A stretch of 64,000 bases of DNA. Source: an uncultured Parabacteroides sp. (GTDB lineage: Bacteria > Bacteroidota > Bacteroidia > Bacteroidales > Tannerellaceae). How positions within the stretch are numbered: the stretch's first letter is position 1; every line of letters starts with the position of its first letter. The notes beneath the pieces were generated by a model, which worked only from the letters and a program-made list of their open reading frames with translations, did not search any database and was not told where the DNA came from. The translations under genes and the position numbers were made by a program. Of the stretch, positions 25,490-35,464 are shown in pieces. Location: NCBI GenBank assembly GCA_900552465.1, contig URZO01000006.1, forward strand, positions 1 to 64,000, in the 5' to 3' direction.

Positions 25490-28400
25490 ATGAATTACAC
25501 GTACATGAAAGGTTGTGCCCTGTGCATGACATTGTGCCTGACTTCAGCAGCTCTGCCCGGCGTGGTGAAAGCAGAAAGTCCGGCTATCGTGAATGAAGTC
25601 CTGCAATCATCCGTAATAAAAGGGGTGGTGAAAGACTCGAATGGTGAACCTCTGTTAGGGGTTAATGTCCTTGTAAAAGGTACGACAATCGGTGCTGTTA
25701 CCGATATAGACGGTAACTTCTCTTTTGAGGCTCCCTCTGGTTGTACATTAGTCGTTTCCTATATCGGTTTTAAATCTCAGGAGGTAAAAGTAAAAGGAAA
25801 TGCACCTTTGACTATTATCCTGAAAGAAGATTCGGAAGCATTGGACGAAGTGGTCGTAGTCGGTTATGGCGTACAGAAAAGAAGTGACGTGACCGGAGCC
25901 TTGTCATCCGTAAAAGGAGAGGACCTGACGAAGTTGTCTATCTCCCGTACCGACCAGGCTTTGCAGGGACAAATGGCCGGTGTCATGGTACAGAACAGTG
26001 TGGCTGCACCGGGTGAATCTCCCAACATCATTATTCGTGGAGGAAACTCCCTGAAAGGAGAAAACGCGCCGTTGGTCGTTATCGACGGTGTCCTGGGCGG
26101 TGATCTCTCCCTGATCGATCCGAACGATATTGCTTCTATTGAAGTGCTGAAAGATGCTTCGTCAACCTCTATTTACGGTTCTCGCGGTGCGAACGGCGTG
26201 ATCATGGTAACCACCAAACGCGGACAGTCAGGTAAACCGAACGTATCCTACAGCGGCTATGTTTCTCTGCAGGAGGTTTCGAAAAGGATGGATGTACTGA
26301 GTGGACCGGAAATGTATGATATGTTGAAAGAAATAGAGACGAACTACCCGTCTTCAGCATTTAAAATACCCGGCTGGATCGATCCGAATAATCTGAATAA
26401 TGTAGACTGGCAGGACGAGGTTTTCCGTTCGGCTCCTATGACCGGTCATTCGCTTTCCGTAAGCGGCGGATCGGAGACGACTAAATATAGTTTGTCCGGC
26501 AACTATCTGATGCATCAGGGTATTATTAAGAATTCTGATTTTAACCGTGCCGGTGTCCGTGCGAATATTGAACAGAAATTAGGGAAGAAGGTGACAGTCG
26601 GCGCCTTGTTGAATGCATCCCGCTCTTCGTCTACGAGTGCAAGCATTAATCAGATGAACGGTTCCGACGGCGGTGGCGTTACGTTCTGCGCATTGGCCTT
26701 TAGCCCGTTAGTACCGATTTATGATGCGGATGGCAAATTCAGCGGTCCGATACAGGATGGAGCACAGATGAATAACCCGGTAGCCTTGATCAACGATCAG
26801 GTGATAGATAAGTTCCGGAATTATTTCCAGGGTACTGCTTTCCTGGAATGGGAAATTATCAATGGGTTGCGGTTTAAGACGGCCTGGACTTATACGTATA
26901 GTGACAAAAAACAACGCCAGTTTACTTCCGGTGAAAACCTGCTTGCCTATAAGGGACAGGGATATGCTTATATCAACGATCAGGAAACGACAAACTGGCT
27001 GGGTGAAAATACACTGACCTATTCCAAGACATTCAATAAAGACCATTCGTTGAATGTCGTTGCCGGTTTCACGGCTGAAGCCTCCGATTATTTTTATAAT
27101 AACAACAGCGGAAAAGGTTTTGATATCGAATCGTTGGGTTACTGGAATATGGGACTGGCCGATAAGAGCCTGCTTACGGTTGCTTCCGGTGGTAACCATT
27201 CGGCTATCGCTTCCTGGCTGGGACGCGTAAACTATGCTTATAAAGGCAAATACCTGGCATCTGTCAGTTTCCGTGCCGACGGTTCTTCCAAGTTTGCGAA
27301 GAATAACAAATGGGGATATTTTCCTTCCGCTGCATTAGGATGGCGTGTCAGTGAAGAAGATTTCATGAAAGATATATCCTGGATTCAAAACCTGAAACTG
27401 CGTGGCAGCTATGGTGAAACCGGTAGCCAGGCAATTACGGCTTATCAGTCGTTGGCAAGTTTTAGTACGTCCAGTTACGTACTGAATGGAAGTTCGGCCG
27501 TAGCCCTTGTTCCGGGTCGTGTACCGAATCCGGACTTGAAGTGGGAAACGACAAAGCAGACCGATGTCGGTATCGATTTGAGCGTATTGGGTGGACGTAT
27601 TTCGTTGGTGGCTGACTACTACTATAAAAAGACTGTCGACCTGCATTATGACAAGATACTTCCTTATTATACTGGTTATTCTACTCAGACACAAAATATC
27701 GGTAGTAAATCCAACAGAGGTTGGGAATTCTCTTTGAACACTCAGAACTTGGTTGGAGCATTGAAATGGTCTACCTCCCTGAATATAGCGCTGAACCGTG
27801 AAAAAGTATTGGAATTGGGAGACGATGAATATTTCTACACAAATGGTTCCGGAGGGGCGCTGGGGTCCAGCTTCAATGAAACAGGTATTGTGAAAGTAGG
27901 TGAGCCGTTGGGTAATTTCTATGGCTACGTGTTTGACGGTATCTATCAGAACCAGGCGGAAGTAGACGCTTTACCAAGTACATCGGCCGCAGTCGGTGCC
28001 GTTAAATTCAAGGATTTGGACGGCGACGGTGAAATTACGACGAACGACCGTAAAATCATCGGTAATGCAAATCCGAAATTCATTTTCGGTATAGGGAATG
28101 ATTTCTCTTATAAGAATTTTGATTTGAGTTTCCTCTTCCAGGGTACTTACGGTAACGATATCGCGAACCTGATGAAGGTGAATTTCGGTACTGCCCCAAG
28201 TACAAACAGCGTGCCGAATGTATTCCGTTATGTTTATGAAAATGCCTGGAGAGGCGAAGGGACTTCCAATACACAGCAGGCTTTGAATCAGGGAGCAGGT
28301 CCGATGTCAGACCGTTTTATCGAAGACGGTTCCTATATCCGCTTGAAAAACCTGACATTCGGTTATACTTTGCCGAAATCGATTACCTCAAAAGTGGGTA

Positions 28401-28570
28401 TCTCCAACCTGCGTTTTTATGTAAGTGGTCAGAACCTGTTCACAATAACCGGCTACAGCGGTTATGACCCGGAAGTAAGTTCACGTACGGGTAACTATAA
28501 CCTGGGCTTTGATGGCGGTAGCTATCCTACTGTACGTTCTTATACATTCGGTTTGAATCTTACATTATAA
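25490..28570 (+). CDS. susC: SusC/RagA family TonB-dependent outer membrane transporter
   Basis: A 1026-residue protein with a signal peptide, then a carboxypeptidase-like repeat domain (about 45-125: IKGVVKDSNGEPLLGVNVLV, SYIGFKSQEV). A TonB-box/plug start LDEVVVVGYGVQKRSDVTGAL follows near 125, and then the plug and a 22-strand beta-barrel ending in a terminal aromatic pattern (SYTFGLNLTL). With the following susD gene it should import oligosaccharides. No anti-sigma-interacting STN domain is seen, so regulation by a FecR-like anti-sigma is unlikely. The specific glycan is unknown. Confidence 0.95.
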   Translation: MNYTYMKGCALCMTLCLTSAALPGVVKAESPAIVNEVLQSSVIKGVVKDSNGEPLLGVNVLVKGTTIGAVTDIDGNFSFEAPSGCTLVVSYIGFKSQEVKVKGNAPLTIILKEDSEALDEVVVVGYGVQKRSDVTGALSSVKGEDLTKLSISRTDQALQGQMAGVMVQNSVAAPGESPNIIIRGGNSLKGENAPLVVIDGVLGGDLSLIDPNDIASIEVLKDASSTSIYGSRGANGVIMVTTKRGQSGKPNVSYSGYVSLQEVSKRMDVLSGPEMYDMLKEIETNYPSSAFKIPGWIDPNNLNNVDWQDEVFRSAPMTGHSLSVSGGSETTKYSLSGNYLMHQGIIKNSDFNRAGVRANIEQKLGKKVTVGALLNASRSSSTSASINQMNGSDGGGVTFCALAFSPLVPIYDADGKFSGPIQDGAQMNNPVALINDQVIDKFRNYFQGTAFLEWEIINGLRFKTAWTYTYSDKKQRQFTSGENLLAYKGQGYAYINDQETTNWLGENTLTYSKTFNKDHSLNVVAGFTAEASDYFYNNNSGKGFDIESLGYWNMGLADKSLLTVASGGNHSAIASWLGRVNYAYKGKYLASVSFRADGSSKFAKNNKWGYFPSAALGWRVSEEDFMKDISWIQNLKLRGSYGETGSQAITAYQSLASFSTSSYVLNGSSAVALVPGRVPNPDLKWETTKQTDVGIDLSVLGGRISLVADYYYKKTVDLHYDKILPYYTGYSTQTQNIGSKSNRGWEFSLNTQNLVGALKWSTSLNIALNREKVLELGDDEYFYTNGSGGALGSSFNETGIVKVGEPLGNFYGYVFDGIYQNQAEVDALPSTSAAVGAVKFKDLDGDGEITTNDRKIIGNANPKFIFGIGNDFSYKNFDLSFLFQGTYGNDIANLMKVNFGTAPSTNSVPNVFRYVYENAWRGEGTSNTQQALNQGAGPMSDRFIEDGSYIRLKNLTFGYTLPKSITSKVGISNLRFYVSGQNLFTITGYSGYDPEVSSRTGNYNLGFDGGSYPTVRSYTFGLNLTL

Positions 28571-28589
28571 TAATAAGCAATAGAAGAAT

Positions 28590-30074
28590 ATGAAAACATA
28601 TATCAATAAAATAGTTTTAGCAGGTTTATGCTCTCTGGTACTGAGTATGAGCAGCTGTGAATCATTCCTGAGGGAAGACCCGAAAGATTTCCTTTCGCCC
28701 GATAATTTGCCGAATACGGAATCCGAGTGCAATATGCTGTTATTGGGCACGATCGCTTACTGGCAGAGTAATAATTTTGAACGCCATATCAACTTCATTG
28801 CCGAAGCGACGACAGATGCCGTAGTCAGTGCCACCCAGAATAATATTCCGCGTGACGAAATGAACTCTCTGACCTGGCAGAACGACAATGAAAGTCTTTA
28901 TAAGCCCTGGCAACAGTTTTATGCCTGCATTAATGCTGCTAACATCATGATTCAGAAAATACCGAATGCGGCGAAAGTGACAGAAGGCGTACAGAATCAA
29001 TATATTGCGGCAGCCCGTTATATGCGTGCGATGTCTTATTTCTATTTGGTGCGTATTTTCAACGATGTGATCTACCTGGATAATCCGGTTGAGGATTTCA
29101 GCTCTTCTACAAATCTGCCTAAGACGCCTGCACTGGAAATTTATAACCATATCATTGAAGATCTTGAATTTGCAGAAAACAATCTGCCTCAGAAATGGAA
29201 CGAAGGGACGGAACGCCCGACTGTTGCCGCCGCAAAGTCTTTATTGGCATGGGTCTATATAACGATGGCCGGAGAGCAGGTCAAGGATCAGACGATGTGG
29301 GCAAAAGCTGCTGCAAAGGCAAAAGAGGTGATCAGCAACGAGACGGCTTATGGGATCGAACTGCTGTCAGACTATGAAGACCTTTGGAAAGTCAGCAATC
29401 GCTTTAACAAAGAAACGATCTTTGCTCTGAACTTCGCCGAAGGTTTAGGTGACAACCAATGCGGTGCCGAATGGCGTCCTACCAATATCGGTAAGGAATC
29501 AGGCTGGGGCTTTTTCTATTCCTTGCCTTCGTTTACAGATAAGTTTGACGACAAGGATAAACGTAAAGCCGCCACTTTCCTGACAGAAATAGTCAGCACG
29601 GTCGATAAGAAGACATATACGCTGGATGATTTCGGAAGTTCGTATCCTCATGGGAAAAAATGGTGCGATGCGGGCCGCGAAGATTTTTCTCAGCGCAATA
29701 AACGTACTGATATGTATATTCCTATTATCCGTTACGCGGATGTTCTGCTGATCTTCGCTGAAGCTGAAAATGAGGTCAACGGTCCGACGGCCGACGCTTA
29801 TGCCGCAGTCAACCGCTTACGCGCACGTGCCGGTCTGGATGACTTGTCAGGTTTGTCGAAAGACGCTTTCCGCCAGGCTATCCGGAATGAATGGACGCTT
29901 GAAACGGCACACGAACGTATTTATCGTTTCAACCTGGTCCGTTGGGGTACCTATCTGACTGTTATGAAGGAGTATTTCCAGGCTAACTTCCCGGAAAAGG
30001 TGAAAAATGTGACAGAAGAAAGACTGTATTTCCCTTGTCCGAATCATGATGCCATGATTAATCCGAATTTGTAA
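28590..30074 (+). CDS. susD: SusD/RagB family outer membrane glycan-binding lipoprotein
   Basis: A 494-residue lipoprotein with lipobox MSSC near residue 23 and ESFLREDPKDFLSPDNLP after it, the usual SusD opening. TPR-like helices around 140-230 contain AARYMRAMSYFYLVRIFND, the segment that contacts SusC. The C-terminal region has IRNEWTLETAHERIYRFNLVRWG. The end is a few residues shorter than in many SusD proteins. Starts 20 bp after susC. Binds the glycan at the cell surface and caps the SusC barrel. Confidence 0.94.
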   Translation: MKTYINKIVLAGLCSLVLSMSSCESFLREDPKDFLSPDNLPNTESECNMLLLGTIAYWQSNNFERHINFIAEATTDAVVSATQNNIPRDEMNSLTWQNDNESLYKPWQQFYACINAANIMIQKIPNAAKVTEGVQNQYIAAARYMRAMSYFYLVRIFNDVIYLDNPVEDFSSSTNLPKTPALEIYNHIIEDLEFAENNLPQKWNEGTERPTVAAAKSLLAWVYITMAGEQVKDQTMWAKAAAKAKEVISNETAYGIELLSDYEDLWKVSNRFNKETIFALNFAEGLGDNQCGAEWRPTNIGKESGWGFFYSLPSFTDKFDDKDKRKAATFLTEIVSTVDKKTYTLDDFGSSYPHGKKWCDAGREDFSQRNKRTDMYIPIIRYADVLLIFAEAENEVNGPTADAYAAVNRLRARAGLDDLSGLSKDAFRQAIRNEWTLETAHERIYRFNLVRWGTYLTVMKEYFQANFPEKVKNVTEERLYFPCPNHDAMINPNL

Positions 30075-30081
30075 TAATAGA

Positions 30082-32553
30082 ATGAAGTACTTATTTGTTT
30101 CATGCTTACTCTGGTTGTTCGTCTTGTCGGCAGTGGCTAAAGTGCCGTCGATGAATAAGATCCGGCTGACGGACAACTGGGAGTTTTTGAAAGGTGACTT
30201 AGGAGGCATCTGGGAGGCTGTACGCCCTGCAGCCCCCGGTAGCCCGGAGACAGTCCCCTTTTGGCAACCGGTTACGTTACCTCATTGTTTTAATGCAGAG
30301 GATGCCGTTGATCCGGACGTGAACTATTACGAAGGTCCCGGATGGTATAAAACGCTGCTGACGATAGATAATCCTTATCCGGACGGTCGCATTGTGTTGG
30401 ATTTCGACGGTACCGGACAGAAGACGGATGTTTATGTCTATACGACTCATGTGGGTAGTCATGTGGGAGGATATGATAGCTGGAATGTCGACATAACGGA
30501 AGCTGTAAAGGAATTTCTTGCCGACAGTAAGGAGGCGAAGCGTTTCGGAGGTAAAGTTCCCTTATCGATTCGTTGCGACAACTCCCGTGATCTGGAGATG
30601 ATCCCTTCTGATTTGGCAGACTTCAATGTCTATGGCGGCTTGTATCGTTACCTGAACCTGGTTTACCTGCCTAAAGTTTCTTTTGAGAAGATCCGCCTGG
30701 AACCTTCCCTTTCCTCCAATTTGAAAGAAGGGACTTTGAAGGTTAAAACCTCTTTTTACAATCCGGAAGACGTAAAGAAAGCGGATGTCACTGTTTCTGT
30801 TTATGATATGGACCGGAAGCCTGTCTTTACGAAGACCGTAGAAGGCGTGTTACCTTTAGGAGACCAGTTCCTTGCAGAGGTGAATATCAAGAATCCGGTT
30901 TTGTGGAATGTGGATGCACCGGCGCTTTATACATGTGAACTGACCGTTAAAACGGCGGATCAGACTTTTACGGCAGAGGAACGTTTCGGTTTCCGTCAGG
31001 CGGAGTTTAAGGATAAAGGGCCGTTTTTCCTGAACGGGAAACGCCTGTTGTTGCGCGGAACTCATCGTCACGAAGATCATGCCGGCGTAGCGCAGGCCAT
31101 GACGGAGGAGATGATGCGTACCGAAATGCAACTGATGAAAGACATGGGTGTGAACTTTATCCGCTTGGGACATTATCAGCAGTCTGAAATCATTCTGGAT
31201 CTGTGTGATGAACTGGGTATTCTGGTCTGGGAAGAAATTCCCTGGTGCCGCGGTGGCCTCGGCGGAGAAAACTACAAGGCGCAGGCGCGTCGGATGCTTG
31301 CCAATATGATCGGGCAACACCATAATCATCCGGCTGTCATCATCTGGGGATTGGGAAATGAAAACGACTGGCCTAACGATTTCACTACATTCGATAAGAG
31401 TGCGATCCGTGCCTTTATGAAGGAGTTGCACGACATGGCCCACCGTCTGGATGATACCCGCATGACGGCGATCCGGCGTTGCGAGTTTTGCAGTGACATT
31501 GTGGACGTCTATTCGCCCTCTATCTGGGCCGGTTGGTATCGTGGTGTCTTTACTGATTATAAGTCTATATCCGAACAGGAGATGCAGAAAGTAAAACATT
31601 TCCTGCACGTGGAATGGGGAGGTGACAGTCATGCCCGCCGCCATTCGGAAGATGCTTTCTATAATCTGAAAAATATCGAAGGAGGAAAAGGGGGCGATGA
31701 GCGTGCCGGCGATGCTTCCCTGTATGGCGGCATTCCCCGTGCTTCACGCGATGGCGACTGGTCGGAAAGTTATATCGTCCGCCTGATAGACTGGCACCTG
31801 AAAGAGCAGGAAACAATGCCTTGGCTGACAGGGACGGCTTATTGGCCTTTCAAAGATTTCTCGACTCCCGTACGTCCGGAAAATCCGGTTCCTTATGTCA
31901 ACCAGAAAGGTGTGATCGAACGCGATTTTACACCGAAGGAAAGCTACTACGTGTTCCAGTCTTACTGGGCGGAGAAGCCGATGATTCATATCTACGGTCA
32001 TACCTGGCCGGTTCGTTGGGGAGGTAAAGACGACCGGAAAGAAATCCTGGTATATTCAAATTGCGATGAAGTGGAGCTTTTTGTCAATAACGTAAGCCAG
32101 GGTGTGAAGAAACGTAACAGCCAGGATTATCCGGCTGCCGGTCTGCGTTGGAACTGTGTTTACCGGGAGGGCATGAACGAGATCCGTGCTGTCGGTATCA
32201 AAAAAAAAGACAAGGTGGAAATCTCCGATCTTATCCGGCAGGAATACCAGACTGCCAAGTGGGATAAAGAGGCTGCCTGCCAGGTAAGTCTGCTTTCGGA
32301 GGAAGGAGACACGGCGCTGGTACAAGTGCAGCTCGTTGACAGGAACGGTGTTCGTTGCCTCGATTCCAAAAAGCAGATAACATTTGAAATCGCTGGTGAC
32401 GGCCGGTTAATCTGTAACTTGGGAACCTCTACCGGAAGCCGTAAGGTACAGGCTTACAATGGCCGTGCTCTGATCCGCGTAAAGCGGAATGCAGGAAAAA
32501 GTATGGTTGCTGTAAAAGTGGAAGGTATTCCGACTGCCTTTTTGGAATTGTAG
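30082..32553 (+). CDS. Glycoside hydrolase family 2 protein (beta-galactosidase/glucuronidase type)
   Basis: An 823-residue secreted enzyme; the first 20 residues are a signal peptide. Residues 25-215 are the jelly-roll sugar-binding domain, followed by an Ig-like domain and the TIM barrel. The acid/base glutamate lies in GLGNEN (about E427) and the nucleophile in HVEWGGD (about E511). GTHRHEDHAG is the barrel start. GH2 members remove beta-linked galactose, glucuronic acid or mannose from chain ends, and which one applies here cannot be decided. A C-terminal Ig-like DUF4982-type region follows from about 640. It completes a three-gene PUL. Confidence 0.93.
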   Translation: MKYLFVSCLLWLFVLSAVAKVPSMNKIRLTDNWEFLKGDLGGIWEAVRPAAPGSPETVPFWQPVTLPHCFNAEDAVDPDVNYYEGPGWYKTLLTIDNPYPDGRIVLDFDGTGQKTDVYVYTTHVGSHVGGYDSWNVDITEAVKEFLADSKEAKRFGGKVPLSIRCDNSRDLEMIPSDLADFNVYGGLYRYLNLVYLPKVSFEKIRLEPSLSSNLKEGTLKVKTSFYNPEDVKKADVTVSVYDMDRKPVFTKTVEGVLPLGDQFLAEVNIKNPVLWNVDAPALYTCELTVKTADQTFTAEERFGFRQAEFKDKGPFFLNGKRLLLRGTHRHEDHAGVAQAMTEEMMRTEMQLMKDMGVNFIRLGHYQQSEIILDLCDELGILVWEEIPWCRGGLGGENYKAQARRMLANMIGQHHNHPAVIIWGLGNENDWPNDFTTFDKSAIRAFMKELHDMAHRLDDTRMTAIRRCEFCSDIVDVYSPSIWAGWYRGVFTDYKSISEQEMQKVKHFLHVEWGGDSHARRHSEDAFYNLKNIEGGKGGDERAGDASLYGGIPRASRDGDWSESYIVRLIDWHLKEQETMPWLTGTAYWPFKDFSTPVRPENPVPYVNQKGVIERDFTPKESYYVFQSYWAEKPMIHIYGHTWPVRWGGKDDRKEILVYSNCDEVELFVNNVSQGVKKRNSQDYPAAGLRWNCVYREGMNEIRAVGIKKKDKVEISDLIRQEYQTAKWDKEAACQVSLLSEEGDTALVQVQLVDRNGVRCLDSKKQITFEIAGDGRLICNLGTSTGSRKVQAYNGRALIRVKRNAGKSMVAVKVEGIPTAFLEL

Positions 32554-32752
32554 TTCTTAAGTAGGTATCACATCTGTTTCTCTATTTGGAGTGACAGGTG
32601 TGATACTTCGTTATGGTTTTGGTAACTCATAACGATGATCCGTCCAAACCATAACGATAAGTATATATGTATCGATTATATCAAATTCGCTTCAGACGGC
32701 AGACACAACCTTATCCGATTTTACTATATTTGCAAAAAGAAATATTAAGCAA
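32554..32752. other. Intergenic region with inverted repeats between GH2 and NCS2 permease genes
   Basis: A near-perfect 13-bp inverted repeat (32565-32577 with 32594-32606, one G-T pair) follows the GH2 stop and may be a weak terminator without a T tract. A second pair (CGTTATGGTTT at 32609-32619, AAACCATAACG at 32646-32656) follows. CATAACG occurs at 32628 and 32650, 22 bp apart, recalling the periodic arrays elsewhere in this window, but only two direct units are present here. Confidence 0.65.
32725..32732 (+). promoter_or_regulatory. -7 box of NCS2 permease gene
   Basis: TATATTTG fits TAnnTTTG, 21 bp before the ATG at 32753. No clear -33 partner. Confidence 0.5.
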
Positions 32753-33946
32753 ATGGATAATAAGAAACCTCTGAATCCACTCCAGAAAACGGTGGTTGGC
32801 GTTCAGTTCCTGTTTGTGGCGTTTGGTGCGACTGTGCTCGTCCCTTTGCTGGTTGGCCTTGATCCTTCTACCGCCCTTTTTACAGCCGGTATCGGCACGT
32901 TAATCTTTCATCTGGTGACGAAAGGTAAAGTTCCCATTTTCCTGGGAAGCAGTTTTGCTTTTGTAGCGCCTATCGTAAAGTCTACCGAATTGTACGGATT
33001 GCCGGGTACGATGTCCGGGCTGGTTGCCGTGGGGGCTGTCTACGGGCTGATGAGCTTGCTGGTGAAATGGCGGGGGATCGGTTTTATCAAGCATCTTTTC
33101 CCGCCGGTGGTGATCGGCCCTGTTATTATTCTGATCGGTCTATCGCTGGCCGGTTCCGGGGTGAATATGGCGAAGGAGAACTGGCCGTTGGCGCTGGTGG
33201 CTTTGTTGACAGCTATTCTGGCTTCGATGTTAGGAAGGGGGATGTTGAAGCTGATCCCTATTTTTTGCGGAATTATTGTCGGATATGTGACCGCAAGTAT
33301 ATTCGGACTAATCGATTTTAAGCCGGTGGCGGATGCTCCCTGGTTTGCATTTCCTCAGTTTGTTAGACCGGCCTTGTCATGGGAGGCTGTTATTTTTATG
33401 ATACCGGTTACAATCGCCCCTGTGATCGAACATATAGGTGATGTGTATGCAATCAATGAAGTGGCCGGTAAAGATTTCGTAAGAGATCCGGGCCTTTATC
33501 GTACGATGTTGGGAGACGGATTGGCTTGCATCGCGGCCGGACTGATCGGTGGCCCTCCCGTAACGACCTATTCGGAAGTGACAGGCGCTATTTCGCTGAC
33601 AAAGATCACAGATCCGGCAGTTATCCGTATTGCTGCAGTGAGTGGCATCGTCTTTTCTGTGTTCGGGAAGGTAAGCGCACTGCTTAAATCTATTCCGGCA
33701 GCCGTATTGGGAGGCATCATGCTGTTGTTGTTCGGCACGATTGCATCCGTGGGTATTAATAGCTTGATCCAGAACCGGACAAACCTGGGCGATACCCGCA
33801 ACCTGATTATCGTTTCGCTGATCCTTACTTTCGGCATCGGCGGTGCAGCTATCGAGTTTGGCGGCTTCACAATGGCCGGTATCGGACTTTCTGCTCTCTT
33901 GGGGGTGGTCTTGAATCTGGTCTTACCGAAAAGCAATACAAAATAG
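32753..33946 (+). CDS. NCS2 family uracil/xanthine permease
   Basis: A 397-residue inner-membrane transporter with about 12-14 membrane segments. The NCS2 signature is visible as GDGLACIAAGLIGGPPVTTYSEVTGAISLT near residues 255-285, with an upstream IAPVIEHIGDVYAINEV. Members import nucleobases with protons; uracil (UraA) versus xanthine cannot be told. It has its own promoter and is followed by the potA promoter region. Confidence 0.9.
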   Translation: MDNKKPLNPLQKTVVGVQFLFVAFGATVLVPLLVGLDPSTALFTAGIGTLIFHLVTKGKVPIFLGSSFAFVAPIVKSTELYGLPGTMSGLVAVGAVYGLMSLLVKWRGIGFIKHLFPPVVIGPVIILIGLSLAGSGVNMAKENWPLALVALLTAILASMLGRGMLKLIPIFCGIIVGYVTASIFGLIDFKPVADAPWFAFPQFVRPALSWEAVIFMIPVTIAPVIEHIGDVYAINEVAGKDFVRDPGLYRTMLGDGLACIAAGLIGGPPVTTYSEVTGAISLTKITDPAVIRIAAVSGIVFSVFGKVSALLKSIPAAVLGGIMLLLFGTIASVGINSLIQNRTNLGDTRNLIIVSLILTFGIGGAAIEFGGFTMAGIGLSALLGVVLNLVLPKSNTK

Positions 33947-33982
33947 TTGATTTCTCAATTCTCGATTTTCAATTTATTACTA

Positions 33983-33990
33983 TACCTTTG
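33983..33990 (+). promoter_or_regulatory. -7 box of potABCD operon
   Basis: TACCTTTG matches TAnnTTTG about 65 bp before the potA ATG at 34055. No clear -33 partner. Confidence 0.5.
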
Positions 33991-34054
33991 TGCCGCTTTA
34001 GATGACAAGAAGCGGAATATGTTTAATCTGTATTGGTAAAAAGAGGTATAGTCT

Positions 34055-35464
34055 ATGCAAAAGTCTGACTGCATCATTGGTGTAGAGCATGTCTCTAAGT
34101 TTTTTGGGGACAAGGCCGTATTGAATGATGTCAATTTGTCTGTCCGTAAGGGCGAGTTCGTAACTATTCTGGGGCCATCCGGTTGTGGGAAGACGACGCT
34201 GTTGCGTCTGATTGCCGGTTTCCAGACCGCTTCGGAGGGGGTGATCACCATTGCGGGAAAGGAAATCACGCAAACACCTCCTCATAAACGCCCGGTCAAT
34301 ACCGTATTCCAGAAGTACGCCCTTTTTCCTCACCTGAACGTCTTCAATAATATTGCTTTTGGCCTGAAGCTGAAGAAGCTGCCGGCCGCCGTTATTGAAA
34401 GGAAAGTGAAGCAAGCGTTGAAGATGGTGGGGATGACCGATTACGAAGACCGCGATGTCGATTCTCTTTCAGGTGGACAACAGCAGCGTGTCGCCATTGC
34501 CCGCGCCATCGTGAATGAGCCGGAGGTCCTTTTGCTCGACGAGCCGTTGGCAGCCCTCGACCTCAAGATGCGCAAGGATATGCAGATGGAGCTGAAAGAG
34601 ATGCATAAATCCTTGGGAATTACCTTTATCTATGTCACCCACGACCAGGAAGAAGCGCTTACGCTGAGCGATACCATCGTCGTGATGAGCGAAGGAAAGA
34701 TACAGCAGATCGGGACACCGATCGACATCTATAACGAACCGATCAACTCGTTTGTCGCCGACTTCATAGGCGAGAGCAACATCCTGAACGGGTTGATGAT
34801 CAAAGATAAATCAGTCTCTTTTGCCGGACACGAGTTCGAGTGTGTGGATGAAGGTTTCGGCGAGCAGACGCCGGTGGATGTCGTGATCCGTCCGGAAGAT
34901 ATCTATATATTCGAGCCTTCGGAAGCGGCAATGCTTACCGGAACGGTCACTTCCTCTATCTTTAAAGGCGTCCACTACGAAATGATGGTGCAGACACCCG
35001 AAGGCTTTGAGTTCATGGTACAGGACTACCATTGCTTCGATGCCGGGCAGGAGGTCGGTTTGCTGGTGAAGCCGTTCGACATCCATGTGATGAAGAAGGA
35101 GCGTGTCTGCAACACGTTCGAAGGAAAGATGATCGATGCCACGCATGTGGAGTTCCTGGGTTGTACTTTCGAGTGCAGGGAAGTCTCAGGTATCGAGCCT
35201 GAAACTCCGGTCCGGGTGGAGATCGACTTCGGAGATGTCATCCTGGAAGATAATGAGGAAGACGGACGCCTGACCGGTGAAGTTAAGTTTATCCTCTACA
35301 AAGGCAACCATTATCACCTGACTGTGTTTACCGACTGGGATGAGGATATCTTTGTCGACACCAACGATGTCTGGGACGACGGCGACCGGGTCGGCATTAC
35401 CATCGCACCCGAGAATATAAGGATTGTTCAATCTATTAATAAGGAAGGAAGTGATAATAAATAA
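34055..35464 (+). CDS. potA: Spermidine/putrescine ABC transporter ATPase PotA
   Basis: A 469-residue ATPase, larger than the ~375-residue E. coli enzyme. Nucleotide-binding motifs are GPSGCGKTTLL (Walker A), LSGGQQQRVAIARAI (signature), and VLLLDEPLAALD (Walker B). The extra length comes from two consecutive C-terminal OB-like TOBE units: one with LTGTVTSSIFKGVHYEMMV (around 295) and one with LTGEVKFILYKGNHYHLTV (around 405). The linker is acidic. It energises polyamine import and probably regulates it. It is first of four overlapping or adjacent pot genes. Confidence 0.94.
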   Translation: MQKSDCIIGVEHVSKFFGDKAVLNDVNLSVRKGEFVTILGPSGCGKTTLLRLIAGFQTASEGVITIAGKEITQTPPHKRPVNTVFQKYALFPHLNVFNNIAFGLKLKKLPAAVIERKVKQALKMVGMTDYEDRDVDSLSGGQQQRVAIARAIVNEPEVLLLDEPLAALDLKMRKDMQMELKEMHKSLGITFIYVTHDQEEALTLSDTIVVMSEGKIQQIGTPIDIYNEPINSFVADFIGESNILNGLMIKDKSVSFAGHEFECVDEGFGEQTPVDVVIRPEDIYIFEPSEAAMLTGTVTSSIFKGVHYEMMVQTPEGFEFMVQDYHCFDAGQEVGLLVKPFDIHVMKKERVCNTFEGKMIDATHVEFLGCTFECREVSGIEPETPVRVEIDFGDVILEDNEEDGRLTGEVKFILYKGNHYHLTVFTDWDEDIFVDTNDVWDDGDRVGITIAPENIRIVQSINKEGSDNK

